DNA of 64,000 nucleotides from an uncultured bacterium (GTDB lineage: Bacteria; Bacillota_I; Bacilli_A; RF39; UBA660): contig CAMNUE010000010.1 in NCBI GenBank assembly GCA_946560065.1, positions 1 to 64,000 of the forward strand. The letters are read 5' to 3'. The first letter of the stretch is position 1. Every line of letters begins with the position of its first letter. Below the pieces are notes generated by a model. The model worked only from the letters and a program-made list of their open reading frames with translations, was not told the origin of the DNA and did not search any database. A program made the position numbers and the translations under genes. Below, in pieces: positions 9,928 through 17,710 of this stretch.

Positions 9928-10605
9928 TTAACCACTTATTTCATCATTTTGTACAACTACATTCACATATTCCATATTCTTGATTTTATATAGTACATCA
10001 GTAATACTTTCTTCTCTTGTTATTTGTTTATTATAAACTTTCTTAGTCAATTCATAAATATACTCAACACTAGTACTTGTTGTATTTTTAACCTTTAAAT
10101 TTGCTTTATGACTATAAAAATCAAAAATAATTGATTCTATTTTCAAATCTTCATTCCTTGGACCACGTACAACTAATAATATTCTATTATCATTCTTCAC
10201 TGCTCCAAATATTAACATCATTACAAATACTATTGCTGTACCAATACCTGCTACGAAATAGTCACCTACTCCACAACAAATACCAACAATTATAGTCCAA
10301 AATATATATGCTGTATCTCTAGAATCTTTAATTGCTGTTCTAAAACGAACGATAGATAAAGCACCAACCATACCTAAAGATAAAGCAACATTATTCCCAA
10401 TAACTGTCATAACCATTGATGTTAAAATTGTAAGCATTACTAATGATACATTAAATTTCTTACTATATACTGTTCCAACATGTGATAAATAGTATGATAC
10501 ATAAATACAAATACCTATAAAAGCAGCTACTCCTAAATTTAAAATTATTTGATTTGCTGTTAAAGAACTTGTTTGTTCTAAAACATCTAATATTGCATTT
10601 CTCAT
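9928..10605 (-). CDS. DUF4956 membrane protein
   Basis: About four TM helices fill the first 140 residues, with the conserved stretch SIVRFRTAIKDSRDTAYIFW between helices. A ~85-residue cytoplasmic tail resembles an ACT-like alpha/beta domain. DUF4956 proteins are consistently encoded beside VTC-domain proteins; their function is unknown. The start follows a strong GGAGGAG, and the gene lies between VTC (upstream, 16 bases) and CotH (downstream). Confidence 0.85.
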   Translation of the reverse strand: MRNAILDVLEQTSSLTANQIILNLGVAAFIGICIYVSYYLSHVGTVYSKKFNVSLVMLTILTSMVMTVIGNNVALSLGMVGALSIVRFRTAIKDSRDTAYIFWTIIVGICCGVGDYFVAGIGTAIVFVMMLIFGAVKNDNRILLVVRGPRNEDLKIESIIFDFYSHKANLKVKNTTSTSVEYIYELTKKVYNKQITREESITDVLYKIKNMEYVNVVVQNDEISG

Positions 10606-10621
10606 TTTTCCTTACTCCTCC

Positions 10622-11329
10622 TTAATACACAAAACCTAAACTGACTTGTCTAGCTAAACAATATTTACTAACTGACAACTCACTCTTCTCAATATTATCA
10701 ATAAAGTTTTTTATGTACTCTAACAAAAAACCATTAAACTTAACTTCCAGTATTACAGTACTTCTAGGAAATACTGGATATAATAATAAATTAGAATCAA
10801 AAATATTGAAATTACTTTCTGTTGCACGAACATTACTATCAAAAGTAATTCGAATACTATTTTCTTTAGCTATATAAGCAAGTCTTTGATATTCCACTAC
10901 CGTTTTTGGTTTATAATTTCCTTCCTTTAACATTGAATAACATTGCTTAGCAAACTCACCCTTATACTTTAATAAAACATCGTAATTACCATCAATCAAT
11001 TCCAAAGCATCATTTTTTCTTACTTCTAAACTACGTTTTTCTTGATAAGGTCCATCTTTCTGCTTAACTTCCAAAAAAGCAGTTTTAGCCTTCGAATCAT
11101 AAACACGAAGTCTAATTTTTTTTCTTTTACCTACACCATCCATCTTTTCTACAAAGCATAAATCATCTAACGTATCAAAATATAACGATCGAACCATATA
11201 CCCCTCATTATTATTATGAGAATCAGGAGTCATCACTTGCGTTAAAAATCCCTTTACCTTATAAAATTCTGAATAATTGAGTAGGAATTTTTTCTCTTCT
11301 CTCAAAACTCTTCTCAATCTACAACACAC
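10622..11329 (-). CDS. VTC-domain protein (polyphosphate polymerase-like)
   Basis: Single VTC domain, the tunnel fold of the yeast vacuolar transporter chaperone that makes polyphosphate from ATP. Basic and acidic tunnel residues lie in REEKKFLLN, VRSLYFDT, KKIRLRVYD, FLEVKQKDG, VVEYQRLAY and VILEVKFNG. No membrane segment, so it probably acts at the cytoplasmic face with DUF4956. First gene of the operon. The exact start is unclear: a GTG is at 11329, but an AGAGGA just upstream sits too close, and in-frame TTG codons at 11317 or 11305 would leave the usual short N-terminus. Confidence 0.82.
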   Translation of the reverse strand: MCCRLRRVLREEKKFLLNYSEFYKVKGFLTQVMTPDSHNNNEGYMVRSLYFDTLDDLCFVEKMDGVGKRKKIRLRVYDSKAKTAFLEVKQKDGPYQEKRSLEVRKNDALELIDGNYDVLLKYKGEFAKQCYSMLKEGNYKPKTVVEYQRLAYIAKENSIRITFDSNVRATESNFNIFDSNLLLYPVFPRSTVILEVKFNGFLLEYIKNFIDNIEKSELSVSKYCLARQVSLGFVY

Positions 11330-11365
11330 TTCCTCTAAGTTTTTAATTAATAAAGTACTAAAAAA

Positions 11366-11394
11366 AAATTACTACAAAAAATCAACATTGTCAA
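11366..11394 (-). promoter_or_regulatory. Promoter of the exopolysaccharide operon
   Basis: On the minus strand a consensus TTGACA (11389-11394) is followed after 17 bases by TAATTT (11366-11371), about 40 bases before the VTC gene. Confidence 0.7.
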
Positions 11395-11454
11395 TTGTAC
11401 ATGAAATATTTGTGAAATTTTCAATAAATTATAAAAAAAATCCAAAGAAAATAA

Positions 11455-11479
11455 AAAATCTCCATAATTAGAGATTTTC
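11455..11479 (-). terminator. Terminator of the sortase gene
   Basis: GAAAATCTC/GAGATTTT-type inverted repeat overlapping the sortase stop codon, followed on the minus strand by long T runs. Confidence 0.7.
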
Positions 11480-12311
11480 ATCTAGTTTGTTTCTTTATTA
11501 ACTTAGCATGTAAAACTAACTTTTCTTTTTCATTATAACAGGTTGATAATGTAAGTAACTTATCACCTACATTAACATCAGTATTAAATTGATGAACACT
11601 TCTAGAAACAATCGTATTTATAAAATTACTTTTTGATTCTTCACTACCAAAACTAGAAGTCAAATAATACGTTTCAGTTGGAATTACATAAACAGAAAAT
11701 ATTTGCCACATTGTATTTTCATTCATAGAAGACATATAAATAACTCTGTTTTCAACATTCTTATACCAATTATTACTCAAAACATTTTTCAAAGTGCCAA
11801 ACATAGTCGTATCAATTCTTCCATGAGCATAAATTATTGTATTATCTTGAAGATTATCTATATCATTTCGATAATCCATAAACACCCAACCAGCATTATT
11901 AGAACTCTTATCAAAAGCATGACCTAAATAATAATCATTATCTGATGTTTGAACTACTGGATAATTAATTTTTGTCCCATTAACTTTCACAAAAGCTACT
12001 GTATCACTGTTTTTTTCTATTAACTCATTAAAATTAACACTTATCATTGGCATTTCTATAAAACTCCAATAATCAGAATTCTTATTATCAGGTGGATTAA
12101 TCATTTCATCATTTTCTGAGTCTTTATTCTTGGTAACTTTAATATCCAATTTATCATTTATTTTATCAATTTGCTCTTCTATCTGCTTACTATCATCTCT
12201 CCATTTAAAAATAATAACTTCAGAAATTAATAAACCAACACCACTACAAATAATAAAAACAATCCAAACCCAACGTCGAAGTCGTATTTTCTCTTTTTTT
12301 GTTTTTACCAT
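11478..12311 (-). CDS. Class B sortase
   Basis: Membrane transpeptidase that cleaves a C-terminal sorting signal and links the protein to peptidoglycan. An N-terminal TM (~14-35) leads to a short coiled stretch and the sortase barrel. AHGRID carries the catalytic His, LSTC the catalytic Cys, and the final HAKL region follows. The length and long helix before the last strand fit class B. An upstream ATG at 12317 is only two bases from the ribosome site, while the ATG at 12311 is eight bases from GGAG, so I prefer 12311. The likely substrate is the protein encoded immediately upstream (NPNTYD motif). Confidence 0.9.
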   Translation of the reverse strand: MVKTKKEKIRLRRWVWIVFIICSGVGLLISEVIIFKWRDDSKQIEEQIDKINDKLDIKVTKNKDSENDEMINPPDNKNSDYWSFIEMPMISVNFNELIEKNSDTVAFVKVNGTKINYPVVQTSDNDYYLGHAFDKSSNNAGWVFMDYRNDIDNLQDNTIIYAHGRIDTTMFGTLKNVLSNNWYKNVENRVIYMSSMNENTMWQIFSVYVIPTETYYLTSSFGSEESKSNFINTIVSRSVHQFNTDVNVGDKLLTLSTCYNEKEKLVLHAKLIKKQTR

Positions 12312-12334
12312 AAACATCTCTCCTGATTAAAGTA

Positions 12335-12360
12335 AAAGATGATAAAATCTTATCATCTTT
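12335..12360 (-). terminator. Hairpin between surface protein and sortase genes
   Basis: An 11-bp perfect stem (AAAGATGATAA / TTATCATCTTT) with a 4-base loop and a TTTTACTTT tail on the minus strand. It probably terminates most transcripts after the abundant surface protein and lets a fraction continue into the sortase gene. Confidence 0.65.
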
Positions 12361-12367
12361 AAAATAT

Positions 12368-13252
12368 CTATCTTGATGTAGCTTTAGTATATGAATATCC
12401 TAAAATTACAAATGATATTAATCCAAATAGTAAATAGAAAATAAGTCCATCATAAGTATTTGGGTTCTCATTTGCTACATTATCCTCTTTAGGTTCTTCT
12501 CTTTTTTGAATAGTAGATGAATCATCAGAAACATTAGAATCATCCGCACCATCTACACTTGTAAATTCATCAGAGACATCTATAACAGTATCACCAGTTG
12601 GAACATTATCTCTACTCAAGAACATTTGTATTTGATCTTTATCTGTCAAATAAGCAGCACCTTTAAATGGCCAAGATTCAACATCAAATTCATCAGCAGC
12701 TGAATCATCACTATCTAAATTATCAAGTTCAGCTAAAGGAATATCAATCCATACTGTTGGAGCAGTAGAACTCTCAGTAGTATTAACGATTGTTGCATTA
12801 TCAGCGATTACATCAGGAAATTCTGTAACGCCTCCTCCTTTGCCAAGTTCAATTCCACCAGCTCTATTACCACTAACATCAATAGTTCCCTCTAAAGTAA
12901 TAGTAGAACCATTAACATTAATAGCACCTTCTGCACCAGTTAAAGTTATATCTTTAACAGTTCCAGTAGTTTTATAAAAATGTAGAACATAAATTCCTGT
13001 CCAATCAGCAGCTAACGGAAGACTATATGTAATTTTATGATTAGCTCCATCAATTGTAACAGGTCTTGATATAGTTATCTTCTCAGTTGTTAAAATATCT
13101 CCTCCTAAAACAATCGTATCAACTGTACCATCAGCAATTGCCGCTTTCAATTCATCTTGAGTATTAACTGTCCTTTCTTCTGCATTAACACTAACAAAAG
13201 GCATCAATGCAAATACCGCCATTAAAATAACAAAACTCAAAAACTTTTTCAT
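12368..13252 (-). CDS. Sortase-anchored secreted protein with NPNTYD sorting signal
   Basis: A signal peptide (~1-24, ending VNAEE) precedes ~170 residues of short beta strands resembling a right-handed beta-helix (pectate-lyase or adhesin type), with repeated Val/Ile-Thr-Gly-Asn turns. A charged Ser/Asp/Glu-rich spacer follows. The C-terminus has NPNTYDG, a hydrophobic helix of ~20 residues and a TKATSR basic tail, the layout of a cell-wall sorting signal of the NPxT (sortase B) kind. ATG 13252 is seven bases after GAGGAG; ATG 13258 would be too close. Ligand unknown. Substrate and sortase are encoded as neighbours. Confidence 0.82.
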   Translation of the reverse strand: MKKFLSFVILMAVFALMPFVSVNAEERTVNTQDELKAAIADGTVDTIVLGGDILTTEKITISRPVTIDGANHKITYSLPLAADWTGIYVLHFYKTTGTVKDITLTGAEGAINVNGSTITLEGTIDVSGNRAGGIELGKGGGVTEFPDVIADNATIVNTTESSTAPTVWIDIPLAELDNLDSDDSAADEFDVESWPFKGAAYLTDKDQIQMFLSRDNVPTGDTVIDVSDEFTSVDGADDSNVSDDSSTIQKREEPKEDNVANENPNTYDGLIFYLLFGLISFVILGYSYTKATSR

Positions 13253-13276
13253 AACCATTCTCCTCTCTATGATATT

Positions 13277-13305
13277 ATTATCTATTATAATTTTTAGAAA
13301 GTCAA
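13277..13305 (-). promoter_or_regulatory. Promoter of the sorted surface protein gene
   Basis: TTGACT (13300-13305) and GATAAT (13277-13282) on the minus strand with a 17-base spacer, about 25 bases upstream of the start. Confidence 0.72.
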
Positions 13306-13361
13306 TATTTACAAAGATTATAAATCATAAAAAAAAAGACACAATGTAAATAATTGTAAAA

Positions 13362-13668
13362 TTAAGATTGGCTATAATTTATAAAAAAATATTCTAGTAA
13401 AAAAGATATAAAGAGCAACCCTAATCCAACCAAAGAAACAATTAAACTAATGTCAAAGTAAGAAGTCTTATACTTAATCAGAATTTCGTTATAACCCTTC
13501 TTTAATTTGAATCCTAAAAAAGTCTTATTAACAAACACTCTAAATCCCTTATCATAGAGAATACTAGTAATTAAGTAATTATTTCTATTCAATCAATGTT
13601 ACCAGTAATCATAATTCTTTTCTTATCAATAACTAACTCATTAAAAGCAATATTTTTCTCATAATTCT
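13362..13668 (-). pseudogene. Remnant of a YfhO-type membrane glycosyltransferase C-terminus
   Basis: An open stretch at 13362-13592 reads YLITSILYDKGFRVFVN, then FLGFKLKKGYNEI and a final TM helix. This closely resembles the C-terminus of YfhO-family proteins, where a DKGWxVxVDG segment precedes a GxKLxKGxHxIxLxY strand and the last helix. Residues normally between the VN and TFLGF segments are missing. Directly upstream, in another minus-strand frame (~13595-13663), NELVIDKKRIMITGNID continues the same family pattern, so a frameshift separates the parts. No upstream TM region remains. I read it as a decayed gene end; a small functional protein is less likely. Confidence 0.6.
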
Positions 13669-13775
13669 AGTTGCAAACAAGAAATTAAACTTTGCAATTT
13701 GTCTAACCCACTTTACAATAATCATTTTTTGTAAAAAAAAAATAAAATAAACATACTCTTTACTAGGTGATAAAT

Positions 13776-14852
13776 TTGAAAATATGTGTTTATGCAATTT
13801 CTAAAAATGAAGAGAAATTTGTTAAACGTTGGTATGAAAGTATGAAAGAAGCTGACGAAATCTATGTTTTAGATACGGGATCTACAGATAATACCGTAGA
13901 TGAATTAAGAAAATTAGGAGTAAATGTAACCCAAGAAATAATTTCTCCTTGGCGTTTTGATGTTGCTAGGAATAAATCTCTTGCCTTAATTCCTGAAGAC
14001 ACTGATGTTTGTATTTGCACTGATTTAGATGAAATATTAGTAAAAGGCTGGCGTGAAGAAATTGAAAAATATTGGACACCAGAAACCACTGACGCTAGAT
14101 ATAATTACAATTGGTCTCTTGATGAAAATGACATCCCTAAAGTAAGTTTTTTCATTGAAAAAATGCATAGTAGAAAAGACCATACCTGGACTCATCCTGT
14201 TCATGAAATTTTAACATACACAGGAACAAACAAAAATATGCTATCAATCAATTCTATTACTGTTAATCACTACCCAGATAATAAAAAATCTCGCAGTTCT
14301 TATCTTCCTCTTTTAGAATTATCAGTTCAAGAAGATCCAAAAGATGACCGTAATATGCATTATTTAGGAAGAGAATACATGTTCAATGCCAGATGGGACG
14401 ATTGCATTAAAACCTTAAAGAAACATCTTCTCCTACCCAAAGCTACTTGGAAAGATGAACGTGCTGCTTCAATGCGCTTTATTGCTAGATCATACAAAGA
14501 AAAAAATGACTTTAGAAAATCTAAAATCTGGTATTCCAAAGCTATCAAAGAAGCACCATACCTAAGAGATGCTTATGTTGAAAGAGCACTTCTTGCTTAC
14601 GAAGAAAATAATTATAAAGATATTGAAAAATACTGTCTAAAAGCTCTACAAATTAATTCTCATCAAAAAGTCTATATCAATGAAACTTTTAGTTGGGATA
14701 ATACCATTTATGATCTTTTATCAATCTCCTACTACTATCAAAAGAATTATCTTCTATCCCTATACTTTCTAGATATAGCTATAACAATGAATCCAACCGA
14801 TAAAAGGCTACTTAATAATAAAACTCTAATCACAGAAAAAGTAAAGAACTAA
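13776..14852 (+). CDS. Family 2 glycosyltransferase with C-terminal TPR repeats
   Basis: The protein begins KICVYAISKNEEKFVKRW, the start of a cytoplasmic GT2 family that glycosylates proteins or peptides. LDTGSTDNT and CTDLDEIL supply the nucleotide-sugar and metal-binding Asp residues, and HPVHEIL a family motif. Residues ~190-355 contain TPR-like repeats (for example AYVERALLAYEENNYKDIEK). A TTG at 13776 lies five bases after AGGTGA and fits the family N-terminus better than the GTG at 13767. It is an isolated plus-strand gene between minus-strand neighbours. Substrate unknown. Confidence 0.8.
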   Translation: MKICVYAISKNEEKFVKRWYESMKEADEIYVLDTGSTDNTVDELRKLGVNVTQEIISPWRFDVARNKSLALIPEDTDVCICTDLDEILVKGWREEIEKYWTPETTDARYNYNWSLDENDIPKVSFFIEKMHSRKDHTWTHPVHEILTYTGTNKNMLSINSITVNHYPDNKKSRSSYLPLLELSVQEDPKDDRNMHYLGREYMFNARWDDCIKTLKKHLLLPKATWKDERAASMRFIARSYKEKNDFRKSKIWYSKAIKEAPYLRDAYVERALLAYEENNYKDIEKYCLKALQINSHQKVYINETFSWDNTIYDLLSISYYYQKNYLLSLYFLDIAITMNPTDKRLLNNKTLITEKVKN

Positions 14853-14864
14853 CTCTTTACTTTT
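14837..14864. terminator. Bidirectional terminator between convergent genes
   Basis: AAAAGTAAAGA (14837-14847) pairs with TCTTTACTTTT (14854-14864), flanked by A and T runs. It serves the GT2/TPR gene and the convergent MscS gene ending at 14869. Confidence 0.75.
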
Positions 14865-14868
14865 AATT

Positions 14869-15747
14869 TTAAATATCACTTAAATATAAATCAATTTTAC
14901 CTTCTTTATAGGCATTATATATTTTATTCCATATAACACTTTCAACATAACGTGATTTTTTAGGATGCATTAAATATCTCACTGTAAGTTCAACATGAGT
15001 ATTAGCAATCTTTGTATATATTATTGGATCATATTTATTAAAATAAACTCTATTTTCCGTATTAGCCTCATTTATTTCGCTTTTCATCTTACGAGGTATA
15101 CTTTTAATAGTTTCTATTCCATTAACTATTTTATAAATTTCTTGCTTATTTTTTATCAAATCTCCATCAAAAGAAATTCTCACAACAATCTCATTCCAAA
15201 TATACTTAAATCCTTTATTAATATTCTTTATAGGTTCTGAGAAAACAATTGAATTTGGAAAATTTACAACAACACCAGTAGATTGTCCATTATCCTCTTT
15301 TGTTGATACTTCTAAAACTTCAAAACTAAGAGTAGAGATATTCATTACATCTCCTTTAATATCTTTAATTTGAATCCTATCTTCAACCTTAAAAGGTCTT
15401 TTAAATTTAATATAGATACCGCAAAAGAAATTAAGTATAATCTCACGTAAAGCAATAGTCATAGCAGCTGATAATACAGAAATCAAAGTCATTAAATTCT
15501 TAATATATTCTCCCCAGACCAAAAGTAAAGCAAGAATTTCAAAAATATTTACCATAACTCTAAATGATTGATTTAAAACATATTCTCCACGTCCTGTTAA
15601 TTTTCTTCTAATAAGTCTTTTCCCAATCATTTTTACTAAAGAAAAAAACGCCACGATAAAAGTAGTTAACAAAACAACTGAAATAACTCCCTTATCAATA
15701 GTAGTAATACTACTCAAATATTCACAAAAATCATGAAATAGTTTCAT
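14869..15747 (-). CDS. MscS-family mechanosensitive ion channel
   Basis: Three hydrophobic segments fill the first ~120 residues. The last (SVLSAAMTIALREIILNFFC) resembles the pore helix, and FKVEDRIQIKDIKGDVMNIS starts the beta domain typical of MscS. A cytoplasmic C-domain follows, with FPNSIVFSEPIKN matching the family NS..F.. pattern. It would release solutes on hypo-osmotic shock. The 292-aa length is normal for small-type MscS. It forms a single-gene unit. Confidence 0.88.
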   Translation of the reverse strand: MKLFHDFCEYLSSITTIDKGVISVVLLTTFIVAFFSLVKMIGKRLIRRKLTGRGEYVLNQSFRVMVNIFEILALLLVWGEYIKNLMTLISVLSAAMTIALREIILNFFCGIYIKFKRPFKVEDRIQIKDIKGDVMNISTLSFEVLEVSTKEDNGQSTGVVVNFPNSIVFSEPIKNINKGFKYIWNEIVVRISFDGDLIKNKQEIYKIVNGIETIKSIPRKMKSEINEANTENRVYFNKYDPIIYTKIANTHVELTVRYLMHPKKSRYVESVIWNKIYNAYKEGKIDLYLSDI

Positions 15748-15930
15748 ATAGCACCCCTCTCATAATGAGACTTTATTCTAACATAAATATACTCTAAATT
15801 TTATAGTTTAGTTCATTCATTTTATCTTATTTACATCTACTTGACAATTTATTTATATATATCTTCTCTTATATTCTAAATTATACCAAAACAATATCTT
15901 TTTAGCTATATATATTTAAACAAAAATAAA

Positions 15931-15960
15931 AATACTAAGTAAGTCAAATTACTTAGTATT
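15931..15960. terminator. Terminator of the gatCAB-aspS operon
   Basis: A 12-bp perfect stem (AATACTAAGTAA / TTACTTAGTATT) with a 6-base loop, just after the aspS stop, with a T-rich tail on the minus strand. The remaining bases up to 15748 show nothing further that I can support. Confidence 0.8.
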
Positions 15961-15964
15961 TTTT

Positions 15965-17710
15965 CTATCTAATCTTAATATGAGCTTCTCTAAGTTGCAA
16001 TTCTGAAACATCTCCAGGTGCTTGCATCAACAAATCAGCTCCTGATGCTGTCATTGGAAAAGCAATTGTTTCACGAATTGATTCCTCATCAAGTAATAGC
16101 ATTAGCATTCTATCAATCCCAGGAGCCATACCTGCATGTGGTGGTGCTCCATATTTAAAGGCTTCATATAAAGCTTTAAATCTCTTCTCTATCTCAGCCT
16201 CATCATATCCAGCAATCGCAAATGCCTTCTTCATTACTTCAATATCATGATTACGAACTGCTCCACTTGCCATTTCAATTCCATTACATACAAAATCAAA
16301 TTGATATGCTAAAACTTCCTCTGGCTTCTTGCTAGTAAGAGCTTCCATTCCACCTTGTGGCATACTAAATGGGTTATGAGTAAAGATATATTGCTCTTCT
16401 TCTTCACTCCACTCAAACATCGGAAAATCCTTTACTATACAGAATTTAAACTCATCTTTATCAATTAAATCAAGACGTCTTCCAAGTTCTTCACGAATTT
16501 CTCCTGCATACTTATAAGCATTACTTCTATCCGCAATAAAGAAAATTACAGATCCAGGTGTAAGATGTCCAACTTCAATTAAATCGTCCCTCTCATCATC
16601 ACTTAAAAACTTATCAATTGGACCAACAAAGCTCATATCATCATTTACCTTAAAATAACCAATACCAGCACTCATTCCAATACTCTTAGCATAGTCTCCT
16701 AAATCATTAAACCAAGAGTTTGATTTATCAGCAATTCCCGGGACTACTATTCCTTTAACTGTTACTCCTCTAAAAGGGCGGAATGTTGTTTCTTCAAATA
16801 CTTCAGTCAAATCAACCAACTCAAGTGGGTTTCTCAAATCTGGTTTATCTGTTCCAAATCTTTCCATAGACTCTTTATAACTAAGTCTAACAAAAGGTCT
16901 CTCACTAATCTTTTTTCCTTTACCAAATTCTTTAAAAGTTTCATAAAACACCTTTTCTCCGACCTTTAAAACATCTTCCTCATCAGCAAATGCCATCTCA
17001 AAATCTAATTGATAAAATTCTCCATAAACTCTATCACTTCTTGCATCTTCATCTCTAAAACAAGGGGCTATTTGAAAATATTTATCAAAGCCTCCACACA
17101 TTAGTAATTGTTTAAATTGTTGTGGAGCTTGTGGAAGAGCATAAAACTTTCCATGAAACTTACGACTAGGTACAATAAAGTCCCTTGCCCCTTCTGGTGA
17201 TGAAGCTGTAAGTATTGGAGTTTGTATTTCTAAGAATTCATCTTCCTTCATAATCTTTCTCAAATAATCGATTACTTTAGTTCTAAAAATAATATTTTCT
17301 CTAACCTTAGAGTTTCTTAAATCCAAATATCTATACTTAAGTCTAACATCCTCAGAAACTTCACGTGAAGTCATAACTTCAAAAGGAAGAACATTATTAG
17401 CTCTACCAAGAACTTCCAAATCGCTAACTAATAATTCAATTGTTCCAGTAGAAATACGATTATTGTAATCATCTTCACTTCTTCCACGAATAGTTCCTAA
17501 AATAGTTATACTAGACTCTCTAGTAATTCCCTCAAATACACTGTCATCATTACTAACCACTTGAATTACACCACTCATATCACGTACATCCATAAAAATT
17601 ACACCGCCGTGGTCTCTTATATTCTCGACAAAACCTGCAATTCTTACTTCTTTGCCAATTTCTGCTTCACTTAAAACTCCACATTTATGTGTTCTATATT
17701 TCATACTCAT
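15965..17710 (-). CDS. aspS: Aspartyl-tRNA synthetase, probably non-discriminating
   Basis: Class II synthetase of bacterial type: OB-fold anticodon-binding domain (~1-105), catalytic core with FRDEDARSDR (motif 2) and GIDRMLMLL (motif 3), and the inserted GAD domain between them. The 581-aa length is normal. The anticodon-binding loop reads RDHGG. A His here is associated with non-discriminating AspRS that also charges tRNA-Asn, whereas discriminating enzymes tend to have Leu. That fits the gene being last in an operon with gatCAB, which converts mischarged Asp-tRNA-Asn. Only one base is shared with the gatB stop, so translation is probably coupled. Met-1 or Met-3 could be the start. Confidence 0.95.
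   Translation of the reverse strand: MSMKYRTHKCGVLSEAEIGKEVRIAGFVENIRDHGGVIFMDVRDMSGVIQVVSNDDSVFEGITRESSITILGTIRGRSEDDYNNRISTGTIELLVSDLEVLGRANNVLPFEVMTSREVSEDVRLKYRYLDLRNSKVRENIIFRTKVIDYLRKIMKEDEFLEIQTPILTASSPEGARDFIVPSRKFHGKFYALPQAPQQFKQLLMCGGFDKYFQIAPCFRDEDARSDRVYGEFYQLDFEMAFADEEDVLKVGEKVFYETFKEFGKGKKISERPFVRLSYKESMERFGTDKPDLRNPLELVDLTEVFEETTFRPFRGVTVKGIVVPGIADKSNSWFNDLGDYAKSIGMSAGIGYFKVNDDMSFVGPIDKFLSDDERDDLIEVGHLTPGSVIFFIADRSNAYKYAGEIREELGRRLDLIDKDEFKFCIVKDFPMFEWSEEEEQYIFTHNPFSMPQGGMEALTSKKPEEVLAYQFDFVCNGIEMASGAVRNHDIEVMKKAFAIAGYDEAEIEKRFKALYEAFKYGAPPHAGMAPGIDRMLMLLLDEESIRETIAFPMTASGADLLMQAPGDVSELQLREAHIKIR

Noticed and set aside
13593..13668. Programmed frameshift joining the two YfhO-like pieces
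   Set aside because: No upstream TM-rich region, no slippery heptamer and several further stops; decay explains it better.
15748..15930. Possible small RNA or gene between mscS and aspS
   Set aside because: AT-rich sequence with no open frame, promoter pair or stable stem that I can support apart from the aspS terminator.
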